Source: Burkholderiaceae bacterium
GTDB lineage: Bacteria > Pseudomonadota > Gammaproteobacteria > Burkholderiales > Burkholderiaceae_C
Assembly (NCBI GenBank): GCA_014879655.1
Contig: JACSRS010000092.1
Location: forward strand, 1-56,742
Length of the DNA: 56,742 nucleotides
Direction: 5' to 3'
The notes beneath the pieces were generated by a model. The model made no database searches, was not told where the DNA came from, and worked only from the letters and a program-made list of their open reading frames with translations. Of the stretch, positions 1 through 8,698 are shown one piece after another; position 1 is the stretch's first letter, and the number at the start of each line of letters is the position of its first letter. A program made the position numbers and the translations under genes.

Positions 1-304
1 GTTCATTCGACGAGTACCCGCTCTCGCTGCATTGCAGCCGTTCAAAGCAAGTAACGGATGCGCTGGCAGTAGGCGGGATCCGCCCTCTGCCAGCGTCCCT
101 CACAGCCGCCTCATCCAACGTCAAAGGCCATCTTTCCAATCCGCCATCCCCAACCATCTCAGCAGCAAATTCCCCGCAAAGTTGGCCACTTTCCAGCGTC
201 AAATCGACGTGATCAGCTACTTCTTTCATAGCGATAAATCATGTTGATATTCTGGGCGCGGCGACACCGGCCGCTGGAATGACCGGTTGGCGCCCTTTCT
301 CGAT
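1..304. other. Left-edge region without a recognised gene
   Basis: I see no recognisable gene here. A plus-strand frame is open from base 3 to about 212 and ends in a stop inside the repeat copy at 178-240; it could be the tail of a gene cut by the window edge, but the translation matches nothing I know. The rest is spacer before the decayed methyltransferase. Confidence 0.4.
178..240 (+). repeat. CCAGCGTC-core dispersed repeat, copy A
   Basis: The core CCAGCGTC is at 193-200, followed by AAATCGAC and then a CAGCTACT...ATAG tail. The tail closely resembles that of copy B at 1460-1512. Confidence 0.7.
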
Positions 305-1167
305 TCACTTCGTCGCCGCACCTGCAAGGCACTCTCCCGGCGCCTCGAACCCGCCCGGCGATTCAAAACGACGCATCGAGACTTCCACTTCGTTCCACAC
401 GGAATCGCGTTCTTCCGGGGGCAGGTTGGCCATCATGGCGTTGAATGCGCCGAAGGCCTCGCGGGTCACCCCCACGTACTCGGCGGCGCTGGCTGACTTG
501 TGGGGCACCGGCACGGCGAGGACTTCGGGGTCGGCAAAACCGGCCTGGCGGAAAAGGTCTTCGAGCAGCCCGGGAGCACCCAGGCTGAACGGCCCGGGTT
601 GCCCCGGAACGGGGGCGGGAGTTGCGCCCGCTGGCGGGTGACGGAAGCGGGCAGGGCGCCCCAGCTGTTTCGGTCGGGCGTGGAAAAGACCGCCACGGCA
701 ACCCGCCCGCCCGGCCTCAGAACTCGGCGCCACTCGCGCAGCGCAGTCACCGGGTGCGGCATGTACATCAGACCCAGCCGGCACAGCACCGCATCAAAGG
801 AGGCGTCGGGGAGGTCGAGCTTCTCGCCGTCCATGGCGCGGGTCTCGATCTGCTGGAGTCCCCGTTCAGCAGCGACCTGGCGCGCGAGCTCAACGACCCC
901 TTCCGAGATGTCGGTCGCGAGCACGTAGCCGCCGGGGCCAACCCGTTCGGCAGCGCTGACCGCCGGTTCACCGGCCCCGGCGGCGACGTCGAGGATGCGC
1001 TGCCCGGGCTGAATCCGGGCCAGATCGAGCATCTGGCGGGTGGCCACGCCATACCAGCGCTCCAGCGTGGGCGTCCAGCGCCGCCAGGCCGCGCCGTCCT
1101 TGTTCCATTGCTCTCGCTGCGCGTTCTTGTACTTCGCTGCATCGAATGAGGGTTGCGGTTCGGACAT
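305..1167 (-). pseudogene. SAM-dependent class I methyltransferase, frameshifted
   Basis: The first part reads MSEPQPSFDAAKYK from an ATG at 1167 and carries motif I (ILDVAAGAGEP), the acidic end of strand 2 (ATDIS) and LRPGGRVAV, typical of UbiE/Coq5-like class I methyltransferases of unknown substrate. At about 600-630, in a G/C-rich run, the frame is lost. The natural continuation (VPGQPGPFSLGAPG, then LLEDLFRQAGF) is found in the next frame and runs to a stop at 305. Restored, the protein would be about 285 residues, normal for the family. Either the gene is freshly broken or there is a sequencing indel in the homopolymer-rich stretch. It stands alone, with no operon partner. Confidence 0.75.
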
Positions 1168-1229
1168 GCAATTTATCCTCTCGGTTGCACGCTTGAATGG
1201 CTTCGCGGCGCGGGACTTCAACTGCCAGC

Positions 1230-1487
1230 GTGATGCAGTTCTCCGGGTAGACGGGCCACCCCGCAATATCCGCCGGAAAATGCCCGATGTCCAGCAGACA
1301 GCGCCTGCAAACGACTCCGCAGCGCTTGTCCGGCCACGATACCCATCGAAAAGCCCCCCCCGCCCACAGGCACCACCGCCGACGTCAGACTCGGGGGCAC
1401 TTTCACGCAAACCTGCACTGATCCCCTGACCATCGAAATCGCCAATTCTTCTATCAGACAACCCGGTTCCCATCGCCAAATGGACAT
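1230..1487 (-). pseudogene. Possible remnant of a PLP-dependent threonine dehydratase-like gene
   Basis: A short minus-strand frame contains VVPVGGGGFSMGIVAG, which resembles the VVVPVGGGGLIAGIA phosphate-binding loop of serine/threonine dehydratases, preceded by a degenerate version of the segment that normally leads into it. Nothing upstream or downstream restores a full enzyme. I read it as a decayed fragment. The alternative is chance resemblance in a GC-rich frame. Confidence 0.3.
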
Positions 1488-1512
1488 AATCAGCTACTCA
1501 CTTCATAGCATC
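1460..1512 (+). repeat. CCAGCGTC-core dispersed repeat, copy B (degenerate)
   Basis: The core has decayed to CATCGCC but is followed by AAATGGACAT and a CAGCTACT...CATAGC tail, nearly the same as copy A. It lies directly before the start of the SpmA-SpmB-type gene. Confidence 0.5.
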
Positions 1513-1526
1513 CATCCCGCCCACCC

Positions 1527-2774
1527 ATGCTCCTGAACCTCATCTGGCTGGCCTTCTTTGTCAGCGCCTTTGCCGTGGCGGCGGGGCGGCTGGTGATGGG
1601 GGACATGGAGGTGTTCCCCCGGCTGCTGTCGGCGATGTTCGATTCGGCGCGCACGGGGTTTGACATTTCCATCGGACTGGTGGGCGTGATGGCGCTGTGG
1701 CTGGGCATTTTGCGCGTCGGCGAGCGCGCCGGCATGGTGGATGCGCTGGCGCGTGTGGCCGCGCCGCTGCTGCGCCAGCTGTTCCCCGGCGTGCCGGCCG
1801 GGCACCCGGCACAGGGGGCGATGGTGATGAATGTCTCGGCCAACCTGCTGGGGCTGGACAACGCGGCCACGCCGCTGGGCCTGAAGGCGATGCAGGAGCT
1901 GCAAACGCTCAACCCGAGCCCCGAGCGCGCCACCGATGCGCAGATCATGTTCATCGTGCTCAACACGGCGGGGCTCACGCTGATTCCCACCTCGGTCATC
2001 GCCATCCGCCAGACGCTGGCGGTGAAGGAGGGGCTGGCGGGTTTCAACGCGGCCGACATCCTGTTGCCCACGTTGCTGGCCACGGCAATCTCACTCCTGG
2101 CCGCGCTGCTGGCGGTGGCGGTGGTGCAGCGGCTGCCGATCTGGCGCGCCCGGTTGCTGCTGCCGCTGGCTGCTTTTGGCGCGGCCATAGGCGCGGTGCT
2201 GTGGGGCCTGGGCCAGTTGCCGCCCGAGCTGGCCGCCAAATGGGTAGGGCTGGCGGGCAGCCTGCTGATCGTGGCGCTGGTGCTGGTGTTTCTGGTGGCA
2301 GGCGCGCTAAAGCGGGTGCCGGTGTACGAGGTGTTTGTCGAAGGCGCCAAGGAAGGCTTTGGTGTGGCCGTCAACATCATTCCCTACCTGGTGGCGATGC
2401 TGGTGGCCATTGGTGTGTTCCGCGCCGCCGGCTGCATGGACTACGTGATGACCGCCATAGGCAACGCCGTAGCGGCGATGGGCTGGAATACCGAATTTCT
2501 GCCCGCGCTGCCGGTGGGGCTGATGAAGATTCTCTCGGGCTCGGGCGCGCGGGGGCTGATGGTGGACGTGATGCAGACGCACGGCGTGGCGTCTTTTGCC
2601 GGCAAGCTGGCGGCCATCATCCAGGGCTCGACCGAGACCACCTTCTACGTGCTCGCGGTGTACTTTGGCAGCGTCGGCGTGAAGGACACACGCCACGCGC
2701 TGAGCTGCGCGCTGTTTGCCGATGCGGCGGGCATTGCTGCAGCGATTGCCGTGGCCTACGCGTTTTACGGCTGA
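1527..2774 (+). CDS. SpmA-SpmB fusion-type nucleoside-recognition (Gate) membrane protein
   Basis: This 415-residue integral membrane protein has two Gate/nucleoside-recognition domains in one chain, corresponding to Bacillus SpmA (N-terminal half, with VMNVSANLLGLDNAATPLG) and SpmB (C-terminal half, with VGLMKILSGSGARG and STETTFYVLAVYFGS). In spore formers SpmA/SpmB affect core dehydration; fused versions are common in non-sporing proteobacteria and their substrate is unknown. Many hydrophobic segments run through both halves. The ATG start follows repeat copy B and has no strong ribosome binding site. It is transcribed toward the minus-strand operon and shares no obvious function with it. 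Confidence 0.85.
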   Translation: MLLNLIWLAFFVSAFAVAAGRLVMGDMEVFPRLLSAMFDSARTGFDISIGLVGVMALWLGILRVGERAGMVDALARVAAPLLRQLFPGVPAGHPAQGAMVMNVSANLLGLDNAATPLGLKAMQELQTLNPSPERATDAQIMFIVLNTAGLTLIPTSVIAIRQTLAVKEGLAGFNAADILLPTLLATAISLLAALLAVAVVQRLPIWRARLLLPLAAFGAAIGAVLWGLGQLPPELAAKWVGLAGSLLIVALVLVFLVAGALKRVPVYEVFVEGAKEGFGVAVNIIPYLVAMLVAIGVFRAAGCMDYVMTAIGNAVAAMGWNTEFLPALPVGLMKILSGSGARGLMVDVMQTHGVASFAGKLAAIIQGSTETTFYVLAVYFGSVGVKDTRHALSCALFADAAGIAAAIAVAYAFYG

Positions 2775-2828
2775 GGCAGTTTCTTGTTCAACGCCTGAAG
2801 GCAGCCCGACCCTCGACGGGACCAGGCC

Positions 2829-2904
2829 GGTGCGGCACGCATCGCCGCGAAATCAAGGAGGAGGCCGAAGGCCGGGGGACATTCGCGAAGATGCGTGCCG
2901 AACC
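2829..2904. repeat. Long imperfect inverted repeat (stem-loop)
   Basis: Left arm 2829-2851 begins GGTGCGGCACGCATC; right arm 2882-2904 ends GATGCGTGCCGAACC. About 19 of 23 positions pair, around a 30-base purine-rich loop. It lies between the converging SpmA-SpmB-type gene and the gntR gene and could end or stabilise transcripts. It has no T-tract of its own, so it is not a standard terminator. Confidence 0.6.
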
Positions 2905-2930
2905 AAGCGGACCCATGACCTCTTTCCGGG

Positions 2931-2998
2931 CATTTTTCAAGCCTTTTTGGCATCAACCCAGCGTCAGATGGACACGAATTGCTACTGATTCAGTAGTC
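2931..2998 (+). repeat. CCAGCGTC-core dispersed repeat, copy C
   Basis: A well-preserved copy: T-rich start (TTTTTCAAGCCTTTTTGGC), core CCAGCGTC at 2958-2965, then AGATGGAC and the tail TTGCTACTGATTCAGTAG. On the other strand the tail supplies the TGA stop and last codons of the gntR gene. Confidence 0.8.
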
Positions 2999-3715
2999 TT
3001 TTCGCCCACCCTGCCGGGCCAGATACACCTGATGCAGGGTGATTTTTCGCACCTCGGCCTGGCTGGTCTGGATGTGGGCGCGCAGCAGCATGACCGCCTG
3101 GTCGCCGCGCTTGCGCTGGATGGCTTCGAGAATCATGGCGTGCTCGTCGTAAGTGGCGTCAATGCGCGCCTGCTTGGTGAAGTCCAGGCGCCGGATGATG
3201 CGGATGCGCTCGGTGACGTCCTTGTGCACCTTGGCCATCTCGGCATTGCCGGCTGCAGCCACCAGCGCGCAGTGAAAGGCTTCATCGCGCCGCGACACTT
3301 CCATCATGTCGGTGCTGCGCTCGGAAACGCTGACCAGCCAGAAGGCGGCCAGTTCGTCCAGCAGGGGGTGGTCCACGTTCTTGCCGTCGGCGCACAAGCG
3401 CTCCACCGCCGTCGTCTCCAGCACCATGCGCAAGTCATAGAGCTGCTCGAACTGGTCAAAGTCAAACGGCAGCACGCGCCAGCCGCTGCGGAACATCACG
3501 TCCACGTAGCCTTCCTGCTGCAGCCGGATCAGCGCCTGCCGCACCGGCGTGCGCGAAACGCCGAGCCGCTCGCACAGCTCGTTCTCGGTGAAACGATCAC
3601 CCGGCACCAGCTTGAAGTCGGCCACGTCGCGTTTGAGCTGCTCGTAGACGTCGTCCGCGCGCGAGCGAAAGGCCGCTTTCGCGGCAGGATCGGGGTTGGC
3701 GACAACTGCGGTCAT
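2990..3715 (-). CDS. GntR-family (FCD subfamily) transcriptional regulator
   Basis: This 241-residue protein has an N-terminal winged helix (about residues 20-85, with RFTENELCERLGVSRTPVRQ) and a C-terminal all-helical FCD effector domain (about 88-215). The domain order identifies a FadR/FCD-type GntR protein that usually responds to a small acid or pathway intermediate. I chose the ATG at 3715; a longer frame exists but would run into the preceding hydrolase gene. It is the last gene of the long minus-strand operon, 19 bases after the hydrolase, so it probably controls that operon. Its stop codon lies in repeat copy C. Confidence 0.88.
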   Translation of the reverse strand: MTAVVANPDPAAKAAFRSRADDVYEQLKRDVADFKLVPGDRFTENELCERLGVSRTPVRQALIRLQQEGYVDVMFRSGWRVLPFDFDQFEQLYDLRMVLETTAVERLCADGKNVDHPLLDELAAFWLVSVSERSTDMMEVSRRDEAFHCALVAAAGNAEMAKVHKDVTERIRIIRRLDFTKQARIDATYDEHAMILEAIQRKRGDQAVMLLRAHIQTSQAEVRKITLHQVYLARQGGRKDY

Positions 3716-3734
3716 CTTCACCGCCAGAACTTTA

Positions 3735-4397
3735 TCAGGCCAGCTGCTGCAGCAGTGCAGCGCTGGCGGCGGTGCAGCCGACGATGGCGCCCTGTGCACG
3801 CATCATGTCGACCGCAGCGGCCTTGAAGGCCGGGAAATAGCTTTCGGTGCAATCTTCCAGCAGCAGGCCGTCGTAGCCGCGGTCATTGGCTTCGCGCATG
3901 CTGGTCTGCACGCAGACTTCCGTCGTCACGCCCATGAACAGCAGGTGCGTGATGCCGGCCTTCTGCAGCAGCTCGTGCAGCGGCGTGGCGTAGAACGCGC
4001 CCTTTCCGGGCTTGTCGATGACGATCTCGCCGGGCAGCGGTGCCAGTGCCGGGATGATCTGGTTGCCCGGTTCTCCCGCCACCAGGATGCGGCCCATCGG
4101 CCCCGCATCGCCAATGCGCAGGCTGGGGTTGCCGCGGTTGCGCTTGGCCGGCGGGCAGTCGGACAGGTCGGGCGCGTGCGCTTCGCGCGTGTGCACCACC
4201 AGAGCGCCCGCGCCACGCCATGCTGCCAGCACGCGCTGGCAGGCGGGCACGATGGCCGACAGCAGCGACACATCGTTGCCCAGCGTTTCGCCGAAGCCAC
4301 CGGGCTCGATGAAGTCACGCTGCATGTCGATGATGACCAGCGCGGTGCGGGGCAGCTCGAAGGCATATTCAAACGGATTGGCGTCAATGCGGATCAT
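3735..4397 (-). CDS. Isochorismatase-family cysteine amidohydrolase (first of two)
   Basis: A 220-residue isochorismatase-fold hydrolase with the catalytic triad Asp24 (VIIDMQRDF), Lys129 (DKPGKGAF) and Cys162 (TTEVCVQT), as in RutB ureidoacrylate hydrolase, biuret hydrolase and N-carbamoyl amidases. It is a paralogue of the BiuH-like enzyme two genes upstream but lacks the BiuH segment KRWRSQQIG, having [12 protein letters not shown] there. A different carbamoyl or amide substrate is therefore likely. Its ATG overlaps the stop of the ABC ATPase gene by four bases. Fold and chemistry are secure; the substrate is not known. Confidence 0.85.
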   Translation of the reverse strand: MIRIDANPFEYAFELPRTALVIIDMQRDFIEPGGFGETLGNDVSLLSAIVPACQRVLAAWRGAGALVVHTREAHAPDLSDCPPAKRNRGNPSLRIGDAGPMGRILVAGEPGNQIIPALAPLPGEIVIDKPGKGAFYATPLHELLQKAGITHLLFMGVTTEVCVQTSMREANDRGYDGLLLEDCTESYFPAFKAAAVDMMRAQGAIVGCTAASAALLQQLA

Positions 4398-6016
4398 GCG
4401 ACTGTCTCCTCGGCTGCATGGTGGGCACCGCCCATGAAAGCGCCGATCACGTGGCGCTCGGCGCCGGCGGCGGGGGTTTCGTGAACGATGCGTCCCTCGC
4501 TCATCACGACGATGCGGTCGGCCAGTTCCAGCAGTTCGTCCAGGTCTTCGCTGATGAGCAGGACGGCACCGCCCTGCTGGCGCACCCGCAGGATGCGATC
4601 GTGAATTTCACGCACGGCGGCAAAGTCCAGCCCGAAGACCGGGTTGGCCGCAATCAGCACGTTGATGTCACCGGCCAGCTCGCGCGCCAGCACGGCGCGC
4701 TGCACATTGCCACCGGACAGGCTGCGGATGGGCGCGTTCTCGCCCTGCGTCTTGACGCCGTAGTCGGCAATCCATTCGCGTGCGCGGGCGCGCCAGGCGC
4801 CAAAGTGCAGCCAGCCGCCCGACAGGCGCGAGCTGGCCAGTGGCGGTTGGTCAAAGTCGCGCAGCGCCATGTTCTCGGCCACGCTCAGGTCGCCCACGCA
4901 GGCGTTTCGCAAGGGTTCTTCGGGCAGGCTGCGCAGTCTGAGGCGGCGGTTCTCACCCCGGCTGGCGCCATAGGCTTCGCCCATGACCTCCACCTTGCCC
5001 TGCACGCGCGGTCGCTGGCCGACCAGTGCCTCGACCAGCTCGCGCTGCCCGTTGCCGGAAACGCCGGCCACACCCAGGATTTCTCCGGCTCGCACGTGAA
5101 GGTTCAAGTCACGCACGGCCAGTGTGCCGCGGTCGCCCAGCACCTGAAGGCCCGACACGTTCAGCGAGGGCAGCGCCGCCGAAGGGGCGGCTGGCGCTGT
5201 TTGCACGGCGTCTGCCGGGGGACTTGCCGCAACGGCTTCTTCACCCGGCTCGGCCGCGCCGACCATCGCGTGCGCCAGGGCCTGCGGGTCGTTATCGGCC
5301 ACGCGGCCGTGGTGCACGGCCTTGCCCCGACGCAGCACGGTGACGTTGTCGGCATAGGCCATGACTTCGCGAAACTTGTGCGTGATGATCAGCACCGTGC
5401 AGCGGCCACTGCGCGCAAATTCGCGCACATGGCCCAGCACTTCGTCGGCTTCCTGCGGCGTCAGCACCGAGGTTGGCTCGTCCAGGATCAGCAGGCGGGG
5501 CTTCAGGTACAGCTGCTTGAGCAGTTCCAGCTTCTGCTTTTCGCCGGCTGCCAGCGCGGCGGGTGTGGCATCCAGGTCGAGCTGGAAGGGCGTGGTAGCC
5601 AGAAAGGCCTCGAGCCGGGCGCGCTCGCGCTGCCAGTTGATCACTGAGGGCACCTGGCCGCCGGCCAGCAGCAGGTTCTCGGCCACCGTCATGCCCGGCG
5701 CCAGTGTGAAGTGCTGGTACACCATGCCGATGCCCAGCGCCCGGGCCACCACAGGGTTGGCAATTTCGTGCTCGCGCCCGTCGATCAGGATGCTCCCGGC
5801 CGATGGCCGCTGAAAGCCCGCCACGCACTTGACCAGCGTGCTCTTGCCCGCACCGTTCTCGCCCAGCAGCGCATGCACCGTGCCGGGCTCAACTTTCATG
5901 CTGACCTGGTCCAGTGCCGTGAAGCTGCCAAAGCGCATGCTCATCTGGTAGGTGTCCAGCGCGAGCGCGCCGGTGCCCGCAGGCAGAGCGCCAATCGGTG
6001 CGACGGACGTCGTCAC
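4394..6016 (-). CDS. ABC transporter ATPase with two ABC domains (BMP/nucleoside-type importer)
   Basis: A 540-residue protein with tandem ATPase domains. The first has Walker [10 protein letters not shown] (residues 52-60) and a full Walker B ([15 protein letters not shown]). The second has the degenerate Walker [10 protein letters not shown] and signature LSGGNVQRA, typical of the NupO/RbsA-like ATPases that serve BMP-lipoprotein importers. The start is a GTG at 6016 that overlaps the stop of the preceding biuH-like gene (GTGA), which explains why no ATG fits. It energises the two permeases encoded at 7778-9792. Imported ligands in this family are nucleosides, purines or related N-compounds. 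Confidence 0.88.
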   Translation of the reverse strand: MTTSVAPIGALPAGTGALALDTYQMSMRFGSFTALDQVSMKVEPGTVHALLGENGAGKSTLVKCVAGFQRPSAGSILIDGREHEIANPVVARALGIGMVYQHFTLAPGMTVAENLLLAGGQVPSVINWQRERARLEAFLATTPFQLDLDATPAALAAGEKQKLELLKQLYLKPRLLILDEPTSVLTPQEADEVLGHVREFARSGRCTVLIITHKFREVMAYADNVTVLRRGKAVHHGRVADNDPQALAHAMVGAAEPGEEAVAASPPADAVQTAPAAPSAALPSLNVSGLQVLGDRGTLAVRDLNLHVRAGEILGVAGVSGNGQRELVEALVGQRPRVQGKVEVMGEAYGASRGENRRLRLRSLPEEPLRNACVGDLSVAENMALRDFDQPPLASSRLSGGWLHFGAWRARAREWIADYGVKTQGENAPIRSLSGGNVQRAVLARELAGDINVLIAANPVFGLDFAAVREIHDRILRVRQQGGAVLLISEDLDELLELADRIVVMSEGRIVHETPAAGAERHVIGAFMGGAHHAAEETVA

Positions 6017-6702
6017 ACCAGCGCCTCCAGCACGGCGGCCGAAGTGGCATGCGCGCCAAACACGCCGCCTTGCATCGTGATCATCTTCAGCGCTGCATCG
6101 TGGTTGCCCGGGTCGGTGGCTGCGGTGCAGTCGGACAGCAGCAGGCATTCAAAGCCGCGGTCGTTGGCGTCGCGCATCGTGGTGTGCACACACACGTCGG
6201 TGGTGATGCCGGTGAGGATCAGGTTGCGGATGCCACGGGTGTGCAGCACCATCTCGAAGTCGGTGGCGTAGAACGAGCCTTTGCCGGGCTTGTCGATCAC
6301 CACTTCACCGGGCAGCGGCGCCAGCTCGGGAATGATTTCCCAGCCCGGCTCGCCGCGCACCAGGATGCGCCCGCACGGGCCGGCGTCGCCAATGCCCACG
6401 CCGTTGGTGCCGATCTGCTGCGAGCGCCAGCGCTTGTTTGCCGGCAGGTCGGACAGGTCGGGCCGGTGCCCTTCGCGGGTGTGGATCACGTGATAGCACT
6501 GCTGGCGCAGGGCCGCCATCAGCGTTTTGAGCGGCGCGATGGGCGCACGCGTGAGCGAGATGTCGTAGCCCATCTTGTCGACGTAACCACCGGGTCCGCA
6601 GAAGTCGGTCTGCATGTCGATGACGACCAGCGCGGTGTTGTCGGGCCGCAGATCGCCGTTCCAGGGCCAGGCATAAGGGTTGGCTTGAATGAAGCGTGTC
6701 AT
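6013..6702 (-). CDS. biuH: BiuH-like biuret amidohydrolase (isochorismatase family)
   Basis: A 229-residue cysteine hydrolase very like the biuret hydrolase of Rhizobium leguminosarum: it keeps the N-terminal [19 protein letters not shown] and the segments [45 protein letters not shown] and [18 protein letters not shown]. The catalytic triad is Asp29, Lys138, Cys171. BiuH converts biuret to allophanate and ammonia. The operon also encodes allophanate hydrolase and AtzG/E, so the product would be consumed. The identification rests on recalled family sequence, so ureidoacrylate-type substrates are not excluded. Confidence 0.8.
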   Translation of the reverse strand: MTRFIQANPYAWPWNGDLRPDNTALVVIDMQTDFCGPGGYVDKMGYDISLTRAPIAPLKTLMAALRQQCYHVIHTREGHRPDLSDLPANKRWRSQQIGTNGVGIGDAGPCGRILVRGEPGWEIIPELAPLPGEVVIDKPGKGSFYATDFEMVLHTRGIRNLILTGITTDVCVHTTMRDANDRGFECLLLSDCTAATDPGNHDAALKMITMQGGVFGAHATSAAVLEALV

Positions 6703-6719
6703 GGTCTGCGGTTGCGCGG

Positions 6720-7763
6720 TCAGGCAACTTTACGCAAAGGCAGCGTTGGCGCATCAGGCACCAGCGGGTGGGCCTCTGGACCCCGGTAGCTGCGGGTGGG
6801 GGGCGCAAAGCCGCAGGCGGTGCCGTCGGTCACCTGCACCGTCCAGGGCAGCCTGTAGGTGCCGGCCGCCATGTCGTGCATGTAGGTATACGGACAGTCC
6901 TGCGCACCGCCTTTGACCGCCACATAGCCGCGGTGATACAGCTGGTAGATGTTGTTTTCCACACCCCAGCCGGCTCGCGCCTCGCGCACCAGGTCGGGCC
7001 GCAGTTCGGCGGTAATGATCTCGTCGACCCGTCCGCCGCCCTGCACCATGACTGTCCCGTCAAAGTTGCAGAACATGCCCTCACCCATCGAATCGAAAGT
7101 GCCGTCGCTGCCACACAGGCAGACGCTGGCGGTGATGGCCAGGTTCTGGAAGGCGTTGGCCTGGTTGGTGATCTGCCAGGCGTGGCGGATGGGCGCGGTG
7201 TAGCCGGCGGTGCGCAGGATGATCTCGGCGCCCTTGTAGGCGGCTTCTCGCGCCATTTCGGGGAACATGCCGTCGTGGCAGATGATGAGCGAGAGCTTGC
7301 TGCCATTGGGGCCGTCGCACACCGGCACACCCAGATTGCCCGGCTCCCAGGGCTCGACCGGCACCCAGGGATGCAGCTTGCGGTAGTACAGCCGGATGGC
7401 GCCGGTATCGTCAATGATCAGCCCGCTGTTGTACGGGTTGCCGCCGGGGTTGGCCTCCATGATCGAAAAGCACCCCCAGATGTGGTTGTCGACGCAGGCC
7501 TGCTTGAACGCGGCCACCTCTGGCCCGTCCAGCGAACACATGATGACCGGGTTGGTGTCCATGCTCAGGCCGTGCAAGGCGTATTCAGGGAACACCACCA
7601 GGTCCATGGTGCCCTGGTTGCGCCGGGCCTTGGCCACGAGGTCGCAGATGCGCTGCGTCTGCGCGGCCAGGTCAGCGGGTGTTGCCACCGTGGGTAATTG
7701 CAGCTGCACCAGCCCCACGACCACGCCGTGCGCCGATTTGTTGAGTCCGCCAAGTCCGCTCAT
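6720..7763 (-). CDS. amiF: Formamidase (nitrilase superfamily)
   Basis: A 347-residue nitrilase-superfamily amidase with the triad Glu60 ([10 protein letters not shown]), Lys129 (YYRKLHPW) and Cys162 ([10 protein letters not shown]). The N-terminus [10 protein letters not shown] and the middle [14 protein letters not shown] and [12 protein letters not shown] match AmiF-type formamidases (formamide to formate plus ammonia) rather than broad aliphatic amidases (AmiE). It sits 17 bases before biuH and 14 bases after a permease gene, as part of the same operon. In this setting it either uses imported formamide or clears formamide released by another step. Confidence 0.87.
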   Translation of the reverse strand: MSGLGGLNKSAHGVVVGLVQLQLPTVATPADLAAQTQRICDLVAKARRNQGTMDLVVFPEYALHGLSMDTNPVIMCSLDGPEVAAFKQACVDNHIWGCFSIMEANPGGNPYNSGLIIDDTGAIRLYYRKLHPWVPVEPWEPGNLGVPVCDGPNGSKLSLIICHDGMFPEMAREAAYKGAEIILRTAGYTAPIRHAWQITNQANAFQNLAITASVCLCGSDGTFDSMGEGMFCNFDGTVMVQGGGRVDEIITAELRPDLVREARAGWGVENNIYQLYHRGYVAVKGGAQDCPYTYMHDMAAGTYRLPWTVQVTDGTACGFAPPTRSYRGPEAHPLVPDAPTLPLRKVA

Positions 7764-7777
7764 GGGTGTCTCCTTCC

Positions 7778-8698
7778 TTACTTTGACGATGAGAGTTCGC
7801 CCGGGCTACCGGTCGCCACGCTGCCGGGCCTGCAGGTGATGAACAGAATCAGCAGGGTCAGAACGTATGGCACGGTGTTGAACAGGTGATACCCCCAGCC
7901 GATACCGATGGATTGCAACGCCGGGCCCACCGCACCCGCGCCACCAAACAGCGCGGCGGCACCGATGCAGCGCAAGGGGCTCCAGCGCGCAAAAATGACC
8001 AGCGCCACCGCGATCAGGCCCTGGCCGCTGGAGATGCCTTCGTTCCAGCTGCCGGGATAAAACAGCGTCAACGACGCGCCGCCCAGGCCCGCGATCGCGC
8101 CGCCCAGCGACGTGGCCGCGATGCGGATACCCGAGACCGAATAGCCCAGCGCACGGGCAGCGTTGGCAGAATCGCCGGCCATGCGCACCAGCAAGCCGGC
8201 ACGGGTGCGCGCAAAGCCCCACCACAGCGCGCCCGCCAGCAGCAGGCCCAGCGGCAGCAAGGCGTTGATGCGCAACGCCTGGCGGATGGCGGGCGAACTG
8301 CTCCATTCCCCCAGCGCAAGGGCCGGAATCTGCGGCGCCTGCGGCTGGATCAGGCCCTTGCCAAAGTAGAACGCCAGCCCGGTACCCAGCAGCATCAGGG
8401 CAATGCCGGTGGCCACGTCGTTGACACGGGGCAGCGAGCACAGCACACCATGCAGCGCCGCCAGAAGCGCCCCCGCCAACGCGCCTGCCAGCACGCCCAG
8501 CCACGGCGAGCCGGTGAGGTAGGCGCCACCGAATGCCGACATGGCCGACAGCACCAGCACGCCCTCCAGACCCAGGTTGATGCGCCCGGATTTTTCAGTC
8601 AGGCATTCGCCAAGGCTCACGAACAGGAACGGTACGCCGACCCGCAGGGCACCGCCAACAATGCCGGCAATCAGCGCGATCCACTGGTCGGCGGTCAT
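7778..8698 (-). CDS. ABC transporter permease, BMP/nucleoside type (second subunit)
   Basis: A 306-residue hydrophobic protein with the family hallmark ECLTEKSGRINLGLEGVL near the N-terminus and about eight to ten membrane segments, as in NupQ/YufQ-type permeases. It pairs with the permease encoded immediately upstream, whose stop overlaps this ATG by four bases, and with the double ATPase at 4394-6016. Glycine-rich stretches (GGAIAGLGGASL) are typical of the branched-chain/simple-sugar permease superfamily. Confidence 0.88.
   Translation of the reverse strand: MTADQWIALIAGIVGGALRVGVPFLFVSLGECLTEKSGRINLGLEGVLVLSAMSAFGGAYLTGSPWLGVLAGALAGALLAALHGVLCSLPRVNDVATGIALMLLGTGLAFYFGKGLIQPQAPQIPALALGEWSSSPAIRQALRINALLPLGLLLAGALWWGFARTRAGLLVRMAGDSANAARALGYSVSGIRIAATSLGGAIAGLGGASLTLFYPGSWNEGISSGQGLIAVALVIFARWSPLRCIGAAALFGGAGAVGPALQSIGIGWGYHLFNTVPYVLTLLILFITCRPGSVATGSPGELSSSK

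Noticed and set aside
1697-3826. A 709-codon frame overlapping the SpmA-SpmB-type gene and the gntR gene
   Set aside because: It overlaps two recognised genes in other frames and its translation is Gly/Arg/Ala-rich without motifs.
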